Shown in pieces: positions 55,485-64,000 of a stretch of 64,000 bases of DNA. The position numbers and the translations under genes were made by a program. This DNA is from Marinomonas sp. CT5. GTDB lineage: Bacteria > Pseudomonadota > Gammaproteobacteria > Pseudomonadales > Marinomonadaceae. The notes below the pieces were generated by a model that was not told the DNA's origin, did no database searches, and saw only the letters and a list, made by a program, of their open reading frames with translations. The stretch covers positions 3,581,112 to 3,645,111 of the forward strand of contig NZ_CP025572.1 of assembly GCF_018336975.1 (NCBI RefSeq). The letters run 5' to 3'. Positions within the stretch are counted from its first letter, which is position 1; the number at the start of each line of letters is the position of its first letter.

Positions 55485-56408
55485 ATGAATCAATCAACGG
55501 TTAAATCCCCCTTGCCAGTTGCTGGGCTGGTGTACGCTTTAGCGGCCGTTGCCATTTGGACAGGTTTTATATTGGTATCTAAGGCCGGAGCATTGGCATC
55601 GTTAGCGTTACCAGACATGATGATAGTACGCTTTGGAACGGCCTTTATCTTATTTTTTCCATTCATTTGGCAACATCGTAAAACAATTTTGCAATGGCGG
55701 ATGTTTGTTTTAGGCAGCATTGGTGGCTTGGCTTATGCGCTATCTGTTTTTAATGGCTTTCAACATGCACCAGCAACACACGCTGCGCTACTCTTGCCAG
55801 GGTTAATGCCAATCATGATAGCGGTATTTGCCTATTTCTTAGCGGGCGAGCGCCACACAGTTGCATCTTGGGTTGGTATTCTAGTAAGCAGTTTAGGCAT
55901 TCTCGCCTTACTAACTGAGACAATGCTGTCTGACGCATCTTATTGGTTAGGAGATATCAGCTTTGTAATCGCCTGCGTATTTTGGGGTATTTTTACTGTT
56001 TTGCTTCGCCGTTGGAAATTTGCGCCTTGGCAGGCAACATTAGGTATTATTGCTGTCACAACGCTACTATTTGCACCGGTTTACATATTGTTTTTGCCAC
56101 AACATTTGACTGACGCGTCTTGGAAAATGATCGGTTTACAGGCTTTCTACCAAGGCGTAATGGCAACCACAGTACAAATGGTATTTTACGGACGCGCAGT
56201 ACATATTCTAGGTGCAACGAAAATGGGTGGGTTGATGGCCTTGGTTCCTGTGTTTGCCAGCGTATTAGCCGTACCACTGTTTGGTGAGCATTGGACACTG
56301 GGGTTAATGATTGCTTTGATACTAATTCTAACCGGTACCCTTATTGGCAATATACCTTTTGCTAAATGGCGTCAGGGCTTAAAATGTCGAACTGCAATGA
56401 AAAACTAG
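55485..56408 (+). CDS. EamA/DMT-superfamily transporter
   Basis: The 307-residue protein has ten predicted membrane segments in two EamA repeats (AVAIWTGFILVSKAGALASL in the first; FVIACVFWGIFTVLLRRWKF at the second). An AGAGGATC site precedes the ATG. Members export metabolites or amino acids; the substrate is unknown. It is paired with a divergent LysR gene. Confidence 0.9.
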   Translation: MNQSTVKSPLPVAGLVYALAAVAIWTGFILVSKAGALASLALPDMMIVRFGTAFILFFPFIWQHRKTILQWRMFVLGSIGGLAYALSVFNGFQHAPATHAALLLPGLMPIMIAVFAYFLAGERHTVASWVGILVSSLGILALLTETMLSDASYWLGDISFVIACVFWGIFTVLLRRWKFAPWQATLGIIAVTTLLFAPVYILFLPQHLTDASWKMIGLQAFYQGVMATTVQMVFYGRAVHILGATKMGGLMALVPVFASVLAVPLFGEHWTLGLMIALILILTGTLIGNIPFAKWRQGLKCRTAMKN

Positions 56409-56460
56409 GAAAGATGAAAATAAGCTCTCTTATGAGATAATAGCGCTTCGAGTCTCAGCC

Positions 56461-57057
56461 ATGTCGCACTGACTCACCTTTGCCGACATCGAATTCAACA
56501 ACAAACATCATAAAACACGCAAAGAAATTTTCCTTTCTCGCATGAATGAATTTATGGCTTGGGATTAACGTGAAGCGTTTACTTACTGACTTATCGTTAA
56601 AAAACTCCATGCCTGATCACGCCACAATCATGAATTCCAGGCATTTATTAAACTCTCAAGTCAGGTTTTTAAAGAAGTGAATAGATGGTTGTCTGACACA
56701 GGTATTTGTCTCAAAGCCCATATTGCTATTGATGCTAGAACGGAGTTAACTCATAGAGTGAGTATCACAGCAGCCAATGTCCATGACTTCGCCGAAAAAG
56801 CCAACCTTCCACAGCGAAGAGTGTTTTATATCGGCGGATTCTGGCTATTGTGGCGCTCAAAGCGAGAAGAGCTAAAAGGTACCAAAGCATGTATTCGAGC
56901 AAAAGTCGGACATCATTTAGAATCATCAAGTGTCAGTTTAGTTTTAGAAGAGCTATTTATAGTAGGCTAACAAAAGAATAACAATAAGCTCGCCATGTTT
57001 CTTGCTATTACCAACGTGTTTCGATTCGGCCATATGATAAAAGCTGTAAGAGGTTAA
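56461..57057 (+). pseudogene. Decayed IS5-family transposase
   Basis: Fragments of an IS5-type transposase occur in order but in different frames and with stops. [20 protein letters not shown] is near 56473. NSRHLLNSQ is near 56632. CLKAHIAIDARTELTHRVS and ITAANVHDF are in 56677-56800. FYIGGFWLLWRSKREELKG (an altered DAGY-QG region) is near 56826. The C-terminal LAITNVFRFGHM ends at TAA 57055. A large internal part is deleted. It separates the EamA gene from iolB. Confidence 0.82.
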
Positions 57058-57153
57058 TCCGTTTAAAAACCACTAACCAAGGCCAAGGCTCAATTGTCTC
57101 GTTTAGTGGTAAAAAGTAATAAACCAGCCACACTTATGACTGCGATTGGGCTT

Positions 57154-57969
57154 TTAAGCTTTTTTATCTCGCTCAATAATCCATTCATGATCCGGATCAT
57201 TATGAAAAATCCAATTACGACTTGGCCCCGCCATGACGTTTAAATAATAGGATTGATAACCATGAGGCACGCCAACTGGATGATAACCTTCTGGCACCAT
57301 GACTAGATCACCATCTTCCACGGCCATGGTTTCATCAATGCTGCGGTCATCGGTATAAACCCGTTGGAAGGCAAAGCCTTGTGGCGGATCAATCTTGTGG
57401 TAATAGGTTTCTTCCAGCTGCGTTTCAGCAGGCGCCGCATCGGTATCGTGTTTATGCGGCGGATAGCTTGACCAGCCGCCACTTGGCGTAATCACTTCAC
57501 AGACTAACAAGCTGTCAGCAGGTTCGTTACCGAATAAGATATTGCACACATGGCGAGTGTTGCTGGTGACGCCTCGCGTTTCGTATTGGCATTGCTCCGG
57601 TGTGATCAATTTCGCTTGGAATCCACCTTTGCCTGGTGCCTTACAAAAAGCCACTTCCACATCGGTAATGGCTTCAATACGAATCTCGTCCTGTGCTGGC
57701 GAATACACAGAATAAGGTGCTTTTTGCTCGAACACACTCATGCGATCACCAATGTTTTTCCACGCTTCGAGCTGGGTACTGGCGTTCGCTTTACCTGATA
57801 GAATCACCGCGCACACTTCGTCGGTTCCGGTTTGAATCGCAACGGATTCTCCCGCTTTCAGTTGATGGGCTTCAAAGCCTACATAACGCCAATTCGCACT
57901 TTGTGGCGTTACATGTTGCGTCAATGTTGTGCCGTCAAGCGGGCGTTTCTTACTTAATAAATGTGACAT
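57154..57969 (-). CDS. iolB: 5-Deoxy-glucuronate isomerase IolB
   Basis: The 271-residue protein is a full-length KduI/IolB-family double cupin. Metal-binding residues are in SSYPPHKHDTDAAPAETQLEETYYHKI-type sequence (residues about 163-189, cited in part) and in LVMVPEGYHPVGVPHGYQSYY near 225. It isomerises 5-deoxy-glucuronate to 2-deoxy-5-keto-gluconate, the IolC substrate. It is downstream of the Gfo/Idh gene at 58023 on the same strand (53-bp gap), separate from the main iolCDEA unit. Confidence 0.95.
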   Translation of the reverse strand: MSHLLSKKRPLDGTTLTQHVTPQSANWRYVGFEAHQLKAGESVAIQTGTDEVCAVILSGKANASTQLEAWKNIGDRMSVFEQKAPYSVYSPAQDEIRIEAITDVEVAFCKAPGKGGFQAKLITPEQCQYETRGVTSNTRHVCNILFGNEPADSLLVCEVITPSGGWSSYPPHKHDTDAAPAETQLEETYYHKIDPPQGFAFQRVYTDDRSIDETMAVEDGDLVMVPEGYHPVGVPHGYQSYYLNVMAGPSRNWIFHNDPDHEWIIERDKKA

Positions 57970-58022
57970 ACAAACCTCAATCGTTGTTATTTTATCGAGA
58001 ATATTTCCAGTCGACTAAAGCA

Positions 58023-59192
58023 TTATCGAATCTCTTCATATTGCTCTACCTCGACCCATGTTCTTTTTTCATAGGATTCCACTACACTGTCGAGAATGAT
58101 ATTAACCTGAGTCGCAGTTCGAAAGTCTGGCCACAAAGGAGCGTCATGAACAACCCCTTGGAATAAGTCTCGAATCTCAACCGCTTTCATGTCATTGAAC
58201 CCCAAGCCATGACCTGCTGAAACACAAAATGCTTTATAATCAGGATGCTCAGGCCCCACTAGAATGCGCTTGAAGCCTTGAGTCTGTGGATTACCTTCAG
58301 CGATATACAAAGACAATTCAGACAAGGTTTCTTGGTCGAAAATCAAGCTTCCTTTGGTTCCTGTGATTTCGAAAGACAAACCATTTTTTCTTCCCCATGC
58401 GATACGCGACGCCTCCAATGTGCCTTGAGCACCATTGGCAAAGCGCACCATCATATGAGCTTGATCGTCGTTTTCAACTTCGCCCACACCAGCGTTAGAA
58501 TCGCTTTCAGTTTGAGCTAAAGGGCGCTGCTGATGCACCACTTTAAGATCGGCGCACAATGAGGTGATTGGTGCGACCAAATGAGTCGCCAGTTGCACTA
58601 GATGAGAAGCTAAATCGTTCAGCGCTCCCGTTCCAGCAAACTTTTTTTGCAAACGCCAACTAAAGGGTAGATTTGCGTCGGCAAGATAATCTTCATTAAA
58701 CACACCACGAAAATGCACTATGTCACCGATATCACCACGAGTGATTAATTGCTTAGCAAATTGCACTGTGGGGTTCTTGATGTAATTAAAACCAACCAGT
58801 GTTTTTACTACTGCTCGTTCAGCAGCCTCAGTCATTTCTTTCGCATCGGAAGCATTTAGTGCTAATGGTTTTTCGCTGTAAACATGCTTACCTGCTGCAA
58901 TGGCAGCCAATGCGATTTCTTTATGTAGAAAATTCGGAGCACAAATATCGACTACATCAATATCCGGATCGTTAATTAAGCTTTTCCAATTCCCTGTAGA
59001 GCGATTAAAGCCCAATTCCAAGGCTTTCATTTCAGCTAATTCAGGCGTTGCATCAGCTAACATCTCACAATGTAATTGGCTTTGTGGAATAGCAAAAGCT
59101 GCCATCGCATTTCGGTAGGCAATCGCATGTGCTTTTCCCATGTAGCCTGAGCCAACCAAGCCAACACGCATTTTTTTTATTTTCTCAACCAT
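58023..59192 (-). CDS. Gfo/Idh/MocA-family oxidoreductase of the inositol region
   Basis: The 389-residue NAD(P)-dependent dehydrogenase has the dinucleotide site GLVGSGYMGKAHAIAYRNA (near residue 11), the catalytic-lysine motif YSEKPLALNAS near 110 and the active-site region ALNDLASHLVQLATHL. It is longer than IolG and belongs to the branch often called IolX/IolW or MocA-like (scyllo-inositol or other cyclitol dehydrogenase). It is transcribed with iolB. An IolR-like operator at 59284 lies 92 bp upstream. Confidence 0.9.
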   Translation of the reverse strand: MVEKIKKMRVGLVGSGYMGKAHAIAYRNAMAAFAIPQSQLHCEMLADATPELAEMKALELGFNRSTGNWKSLINDPDIDVVDICAPNFLHKEIALAAIAAGKHVYSEKPLALNASDAKEMTEAAERAVVKTLVGFNYIKNPTVQFAKQLITRGDIGDIVHFRGVFNEDYLADANLPFSWRLQKKFAGTGALNDLASHLVQLATHLVAPITSLCADLKVVHQQRPLAQTESDSNAGVGEVENDDQAHMMVRFANGAQGTLEASRIAWGRKNGLSFEITGTKGSLIFDQETLSELSLYIAEGNPQTQGFKRILVGPEHPDYKAFCVSAGHGLGFNDMKAVEIRDLFQGVVHDAPLWPDFRTATQVNIILDSVVESYEKRTWVEVEQYEEIR

Positions 59193-59283
59193 GCCTCATA
59201 TCCTGCGGTATTAAATCCATTTAACAACATCAGTCATTAATACATAGAATTTCATATTTTTATTCTAAGCATGGGTACATTGT

Positions 59284-59297
59284 AGAATATTCATTCC
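59284..59297. promoter_or_regulatory. IolR-like operator AGAA-TATTCA-TTCC
   Basis: The site is flanked by T and A and lies upstream of the Gfo/Idh-iolB unit. It has one A-type and one G-type half-site. Confidence 0.55.
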
Positions 59298-59383
59298 ATA
59301 TATTTCAATAGATAAAAAAATGTTTTTTATGAATCCCTCGTATAGACATAAAAAACAGCAAAACACCATTATAGAGGGCTAAA

Positions 59384-60219
<836 letters not shown>

Positions 60220-60221
60220 AT

Positions 60222-60280
60222 GTTATATAGAAGAGATACTCAATAATGATACACGTTATTAAGTAGGTGGATTCCAAGTT
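60222..60280. repeat. Shared repeat, copy 2 (same as next to recA)
   Basis: GTTATATAGAAGAGATACTC onward matches 25255-25314 over about 58 bp, and interrupts the IS3 transposase at its [10 protein letters not shown] region. The similarity fades after about 60280. Confidence 0.7.
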
Positions 60281-60314
60281 GACTTACAGATATTAGCTTA
60301 ACAATAAGTGTACG

Positions 60315-60464
60315 TGGCAGAGCTGAAATGCTCGTGTCAGCACTGTGATACAGAATCTTAATTAACAAGTCACGACACTAGAAAACATAATGAATTATTG
60401 TAATAAGCCACAGAAAGGTGGAACAATAGATTTTCCAAGCTTTACTAGATCACATTTCAACTAA
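60315..60464 (+). pseudogene. Remnant of a small cysteine-containing protein
   Basis: A GTG at 60315 opens AELKCSCQHCDTES, then a TAA; after it LTSHDTRKHNELL and, one frame shift later, CNKPQKGGTIDFPSFTRSHF ending at TAA 60464. The C-x-C-x2-C start suggests a zinc ribbon, as in several transposase N-termini or small zinc proteins. I do not recognise the family. Confidence 0.35.
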
Positions 60465-60485
60465 AATATAAGAACCGAGGTTAAT

Positions 60486-60572
60486 ATGGAGTTTTGGCTA
60501 TTAATTGGAATAGTAGTAGTATTTTTCTACATCACCAGAAAAAAAGGAACTGAATCGCCACTAATTAGCTAG
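60486..60572 (+). pseudogene. Small membrane protein gene cut by an IS3 element
   Basis: An ATG at 60486 with GAGG eight bases upstream opens MEFWLLIGIVVVFFYITRKK, a typical single-membrane-segment N-terminus. After codon 21 the frame enters the inverted repeat of the IS3 element at 60551 and ends at a TAG within it. The original downstream part is not seen to the right of the element. Confidence 0.5.
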
Positions 60573-60614
60573 ACACCTTTTAGTTAGATAAAATGATCTA
60601 ATTGAGAGGTATTT

Positions 60615-60893
60615 ATGAGTAAAACACGTTACCCAGAACAATTCAAAATTGAAGCGGTTAAGCAAGTGACTGAAGCAGGCTTTAGTGTTGCTGAAGTCGC
60701 TAATCGCTTAGGCACCACCACTCACAGTTTATACGCTTGGATTAAACGATATGGCCCTGAGGCAGAATCGTTTGCAGAGGCTTCTGCTGAGTCGAGCGAG
60801 ATCCTTCGTCTTCGGAAAGAACTCAAGCGAGTGACGGAAGAGCGCGACCTGTTAAAAAAAGCCGCGGCGTACTTCGCAAGCCACCCAGACTAA
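60615..60893 (+). CDS. IS3-family transposase OrfA
   Basis: The 92-residue OrfA has an HTH (VAEVANRLGTTTHSLYAWI, residues about 24-42) and a leucine-zipper-like helix (ILRLRKELKRVTEERDLLKK). An A7G run at 60854-60861 is the expected -1 frameshift site, which joins OrfA to OrfB. OrfB is open in the -1 frame from there (through RYAFIRDH near 60893). Confidence 0.92.
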   Translation: MSKTRYPEQFKIEAVKQVTEAGFSVAEVANRLGTTTHSLYAWIKRYGPEAESFAEASAESSEILRLRKELKRVTEERDLLKKAAAYFASHPD

Positions 60894-61770
60894 GATACGC
60901 CTTTATCAGGGACCACTGTGCCGATTTTTCAGTAAGGCGACTGTGTAATCTCTTCGATGTTCATCCCAGTGGCTATTACGTTTGGTTGAAAGAGCCAAAA
61001 TCAAAACTTGCTAAGGAAAATGAACGGCTAACAGGTCTTGTTAAACAACTTTGGCTGGAATCGGGTTGTGTCTACGGTTATCGAAAGATCTATCAAGACC
61101 TGAGATCCTTGAATGAATCTTGTGGTATTAATCGAGTGCATTATCTGATGCGAAGAGCAGGCCTTAAGGCTCAGGTGGGTTACCGAAAGCCTAGAGCTCG
61201 GTCAGGAGAAACACATACAATAGCCAACAATGTGCTTGAAAGACAGTTTAATCCAGAAAGCCCGAATACAGCGTGGGTTAAAGATATCACCTATATCCGA
61301 ACTCACGAAGGCTGGCTATATTTATCTGTCGTACTTGATCTCTATCCCGTCGAATAATAGGCTGGAGCATGGGACCAAGAATGGTGAAGGAACTTGTTCT
61401 TGATGCACTGATGATGGCTGTGTGGAGAAGAAAATCAAAGCAAAGGGTAATAATCCATTCAGACCAAGGCAGTCAGTTTACGAGCTATGAGTGGCATAGA
61501 TTTTTGGACGATCACAATTTACAAGCCAGCATGAGTCGACGTGGGAACTGTCATGATAATGCTGTTGCTGAAAGCTTTTTCCAGCTTTTAAAGAGAGAGC
61601 GAGTGAAGCGAAAGATTTACTCGACAAGGGGCGAAGCCAAACAAGACATTTTTAATTATATAGAAATGTTTTATAACCCTGTCAGACGCCATAGCGCTAA
61701 TGATATGTTGTCACCTGTTGAGTATGAGAAACTGTTCGAAAAGATGACTGAGAAGTGTCTACTGAACTAG
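60855..61770 (+). pseudogene. IS3-family transposase OrfB, broken by a one-base deletion
   Basis: In the -1 frame OrfB reads RDHCADFSVRRLCNLFDVHP, then a HTH_21 segment (CVYGYRKIYQDLRSLNESCG). The rve integrase core follows: AWVKDITYIRTHEGWLYLSV with the first Asp, then VIIHSDQGSQFTSYEWHRF with the second, and NAVAESFFQLLKRERV with the Glu. At about 61343 the frame breaks: the expected DLYSRRIIGWSMG is found only if one base is restored in CTATCCCGTCG. The two halves are 60986-61357 and 61369-61770. The element should not move by itself. Confidence 0.88.
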
Positions 61771-61780
61771 TGGCGATTCA

Positions 61781-61978
61781 TTTCAAGGTACTTTTCCTAA
61801 TCTATCACAGTTTTTTTGTGCTACTACACTGAATCATTTTTGTCCAAAAACAAGTTATTCCACCGTCAATTCTTCGCTCATAGCTGTCTGTCCGATGAAG
61901 TCCAAACCTATTCATCGAAACTAAAAGATCAGATCAAGTAAAGACTAATACATAACATCATAGGCAGCAGCTGAATTC
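61781..61978. other. Gene-free stretch right of the IS3 element
   Basis: I see no reading frame, RNA gene or clear repeat in these 198 bp. It should contain the transcription end of the controller gene at 61979. Confidence 0.5.
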
Positions 61979-62188
61979 TCAATCGGGGATCAGTATTTTC
62001 GTCGAGATATCCATCGACGCAGCGATATCCCACAGAGCTTTTAACGTAACATTCACCTCACCTCGCTCTATTCGCCCCATATAACTGCGGTCTATCTTGG
62101 ATTTTGCCGCTAAAGCTTCTTGAGAGATACCACGCGCTTTACGTTGACTCCGAATTAGCTCTCCAACCTCTTTTGCTATGTTTCTCAT
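61979..62188 (-). CDS. XRE-family regulator resembling a restriction-modification controller (C) protein
   Basis: The 69-residue protein is a single HTH_3 domain (IRSQRKARGISQEALAAKSK, then DRSYMGRIERGEVNVTLKAL), the size and pattern of restriction-modification C proteins. In C proteins such as C.PvuII or C.Esp1396I the residues RTYIS-x-IERGERN are highly conserved; RSYMGRIERGEVN here is close. The C-box-like operator at 62226-62252 supports this. No methylase or nuclease gene is visible nearby, as an IS3 element lies on its 3' side. Confidence 0.85.
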   Translation of the reverse strand: MRNIAKEVGELIRSQRKARGISQEALAAKSKIDRSYMGRIERGEVNVTLKALWDIAASMDISTKILIPD

Positions 62189-62221
62189 TTTTATATCTCA
62201 AAAATGAAATACAATCGCTAA

Positions 62222-62250
62222 TTGCGGACTATATATCCACGGACTATAAT
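62222..62250 (+). promoter_or_regulatory. Promoter of the winged-helix/helicase operon
   Basis: TTGCGG at 62222-62227 and a perfect TATAAT at 62245-62250 are separated by 17 bp, the best sigma-70-type match I saw in the window. Transcription would start near 62257, which supports the TTG start codon at 62279 rather than the longer frame from 62222. Confidence 0.7.
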
Positions 62251-62252
62251 CC
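62226..62252. promoter_or_regulatory. Tandem C-box-like operator
   Basis: Two near-palindromes, GGACTATATATCC (62226-62238) and GGACTATAATCC (62241-62252), are separated by AC. Read toward the controller gene they give GATTATAGTCC-GTG-GATATATAGTCC, the same plan as the C-boxes of restriction-modification systems (GACTTATAGTC-CGTG-GATTATAGTC type). They cover the space between, and the whole of, the -35 and -10 boxes of the plus-strand operon. Confidence 0.72.
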
Positions 62253-62278
62253 GTATTTTACAAATCGAGATAGTTATT

Positions 62279-62779
62279 TTGAGATCTAAGCCCATCGCTC
62301 ACGTTGTCGAGGAGTTCTTCCAAGCAACTACACTAAAAAAAGCCACTATAAATGACGTACTCAAACACTATGTTGAAAAATACGGCGAAGACAACCCTAT
62401 TGAAATGAAAAAAGCACGACATGCTATTTATCTAAAAATTCATCGTTTAGTTAAGTCAGGTGAGTTAGTCGTTGCTTCAAAAAGTGGTAAGAGTACTCAT
62501 TATGCCAAAGCGAAAATTTTAGATGAAACCAAAACGCAAAAAAATACACCAATTGCCGTTGTAGCGAGTGAGAAAGAAATGCTCTTGAAGCGTAAAGCTG
62601 AACTTGAGTATGAACTTGAACTATGTATTGCCGAAGCCCAAGGCTATGAGGAGATGAAGTCCCTATTACCCACTCAGCTTGATTTGTTGATATCTAAAAA
62701 AAGTGAAGCTAAAAAGCGAGCGATAACACTAAACGGCTTACTAACTAGCACTCAAACCATATTACTTGCGCTCTCATGA
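62279..62779 (+). CDS. Winged-helix and coiled-coil protein, first gene of a helicase operon
   Basis: From TTG 62279 the protein has 166 residues. The N-terminal 85 residues look like a winged helix (TINDVLKHYVEKYGEDNPIE, YLKIHRLVKSGELVVASKSG). Residues about 100-160 are a charged coiled coil (EKEMLLKRKAELEYELELCI). I do not recognise a named family. The stop overlaps the helicase ATG (ATGA), so the two products are made together and probably interact. A DNA-recognition or adaptor role for the helicase is an inference. Confidence 0.78.
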   Translation: MRSKPIAHVVEEFFQATTLKKATINDVLKHYVEKYGEDNPIEMKKARHAIYLKIHRLVKSGELVVASKSGKSTHYAKAKILDETKTQKNTPIAVVASEKEMLLKRKAELEYELELCIAEAQGYEEMKSLLPTQLDLLISKKSEAKKRAITLNGLLTSTQTILLALS

Positions 62780-64000
62780 AGAAAATGCAAAACCTCTCAC
62801 TAAGAACTTGGCAAAAGAGCTGTTTATCTAAAGCTTTAGAAGTCTATCAAAATGGTCAGCAAAACTTTATGTGCGTTGCTGCACCAGGTGCCGGAAAAAC
62901 AAGATTTTCTGCTTCGTTAGCAAAAAGCTTATTAGATGCTAACCACATTGATTTCGTTCTTTGCTTTGCGCCCTCTGTGAGTGTCCATGGCAGCATTCAA
63001 GAAACCTTCAGCAATATATTAAATGATCGCTTTGATGGTCGAATAGGCACAAAAGGCTTGGTTATTACCTATCAAGGAATCCAATACGCCTACCAAGAAC
63101 TTGCACATGTAATAAAGAACTACCGCATTCTAATAATCTCTGATGAAATTCATCACTGCGCTTCTGGGGTAAGTAGCACGTCTAATCAATGGGGACAGTT
63201 GTTAGTTTCTTTAATATCAGAAGGCTATCCATTAACACTAACTTTGAGCGGTACTCCTTGGCGATCAGACAACACAAAAATAGCGCTTCAGAGCTATTCT
63301 GGAGAGCCGCAAGAACTTGATACAGACTTCGTGTATGGATTGGGCGACGCGGTTCGAGATAAGGTTTGTAGGAGACCTAGTTTAATATTGCTCGATAATA
63401 GCTCGATTGATGTTCAGGAGAATTCTGAAACTCATAAATTTAGTAGTATTCGACAAGCGATTGAGGCTGAAAAACTAAAATATTGCGAGCTACTAACTCA
63501 TCAAGACTCACTAAGTCAGCTCATGACTTATGCCCATGAAGAGCTGACTAGAATTAGAGGGAAACACCCTCGTGCAGCAGGGTTAGTTGTTGCATCATCA
63601 ATTGACCAAGCTAGGCGGATATCTCAATTTATTACCACTAACTTTAATGAGAGCTCTATCGTAGTTAGTTATGATCAAAATGATGCCCATGAAAACATCA
63701 GAGGCTTTCAAACTTCAACAATTGACTGGATTGTATCTATTGGTATGGTTAGTGAGGGTACAGATATCCCTCGATTACAAGTCTGTGCTTATCTGAGTAA
63801 CGTTAGAACTGAGCTTTACTTCCGTCAAGTGCTTGGCCGGATTCTACGAATGGACCAAAAGACAGATGAACCTTGTTCCATGATAGCGTTTGCTGAACCA
63901 AAGCTAATTGAATATTCAGAACGAATTAACCAGGACCTACCAGAAGATTCGATGAGAATAAAAGACCTCGAAGAGCAGACTCTAATAAAAATGGCTGATT
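62776..64000 (+). CDS. SF2 DEAD/DEAH-type helicase, runs off the window
   Basis: The ATG at 62776 opens at least 408 codons to the window end. Motifs seen: Q-region LSLRTWQKSCLSKALE, Walker A CVAAPGAGKTR (Lys41), DEIH (residues 123-126, ISDEIHHCAS), motif III LTLSGTPWRSD, motif V region SIGMVSEGTDIPRLQVCAYLS and motif VI FRQVLGRILRMDQ. This is a ResIII/UvrB-like superfamily 2 helicase of the kind found in restriction and other anti-phage systems. Any C-terminal nuclease or other domain, and further operon genes, lie beyond the window. Confidence 0.92.
   Translation, partial: MKKMQNLSLRTWQKSCLSKALEVYQNGQQNFMCVAAPGAGKTRFSASLAKSLLDANHIDFVLCFAPSVSVHGSIQETFSNILNDRFDGRIGTKGLVITYQGIQYAYQELAHVIKNYRILIISDEIHHCASGVSSTSNQWGQLLVSLISEGYPLTLTLSGTPWRSDNTKIALQSYSGEPQELDTDFVYGLGDAVRDKVCRRPSLILLDNSSIDVQENSETHKFSSIRQAIEAEKLKYCELLTHQDSLSQLMTYAHEELTRIRGKHPRAAGLVVASSIDQARRISQFITTNFNESSIVVSYDQNDAHENIRGFQTSTIDWIVSIGMVSEGTDIPRLQVCAYLSNVRTELYFRQVLGRILRMDQKTDEPCSMIAFAEPKLIEYSERINQDLPEDSMRIKDLEEQTLIKMAD

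Larger units (their letters stand above)
60551..61780. mobile_element. IS3-family insertion sequence (1230 bp), OrfB frameshifted
   Basis: The ends are inverted repeats of 30 bp. The left end is TGAATCGCCACTAATTAGCT at 60551. The right end, read on the minus strand from 61780, is TGAATCGCCACTAGTTCAGT. They differ at about seven of 30 positions. OrfA and OrfB lie between. The flanks (AAC and TTT) show no target duplication, so one flank has probably rearranged since insertion. Confidence 0.88.

Noticed and set aside
60315..60464. IS1-type InsA transposase N-terminus
   Set aside because: The C-x-C-x2-C start is suggestive, but the rest does not match InsA, so it was left as an unrecognised remnant.
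61979..62188. Prophage repressor
   Set aside because: No phage genes are seen in the window, and the operator matches the C-box layout rather than a phage operator array.

Overview
The window looks like the chromosome of a marine gammaproteobacterium of the Oceanospirillales, and Marinomonas or a close relative is my best guess. This rests on an AT-leaning base composition, one long urea-transport/urease operon, a large cyclitol (inositol) catabolic region and an RNA gene with an encoded CCA end. The genus is an inference from gene content and protein style; no database was searched.

Layout. 1-1160: an IS3-family element cut by the window edge, inserted into an IS110/IS1111-type element beside a CAU tRNA. 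1459-5440: small regulator/enzyme pairs (isochorismatase-like hydrolase with a divergent GlxA-type regulator; AraC regulator divergent from a peroxiredoxin-like gene; a GNAT). 5566-21734: fifteen minus-strand genes that read as one nitrogen unit, urtABCDE, ureDABCEFG, a hupE/ureJ gene, then a hybrid sensor kinase whose N-terminus is an NCS1-permease-like module, and a LuxR-type response regulator. 22060-24269: two GNATs and a metallo-beta-lactamase-fold protein. 24381-25803: a recA gene missing its 5' end, abutting a repeat, fifteen copies of a 7-bp tandem repeat and transposase debris. 25800-28890: a D-threonine-aldolase/D-serine-dehydratase-like enzyme, an ornithine-cyclodeaminase-family reductase and a divergent LysR regulator.

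29118-59192 is a cyclitol utilisation region. It has an RpiR-type regulator (IolR candidate), a LacI regulator, an inositol-type ABC transporter, and complete inositol genes (iolI/iolH-like, iolG, iolC fused to DUF2090, iolD, iolE, iolA, iolB, a second Gfo/Idh dehydrogenase). Between them sits a desaturase-like oxygenase, a Rieske ferredoxin and a ferredoxin reductase that match the MocD/MocE/MocF plan of rhizopine demethylation. Two further sugar-binding proteins lie here, one directly upstream of a chemoreceptor gene. Five near-identical operator sites (RGAA-N6-TTCY flanked by T and A) stand upstream of the RpiR gene and four transport or catabolic units, so the region can be read as one regulon. 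The inferred flow is sensing and uptake, O- or N-substituent removal by the Moc-like oxygenase, oxidation by IolG-type dehydrogenases, then the Iol pathway to acetyl-CoA and a three-carbon unit.

59384-61780 is an insertion-sequence graveyard. 61979-64000 starts an accessory system: a small restriction-controller-like (C-protein) XRE regulator, a tandem C-box-like operator laid over a near-perfect promoter, and a divergent operon of a winged-helix/coiled-coil protein translationally coupled to an SF2 helicase that runs off the window. This is my leading candidate for a little-described (probably defence) system.
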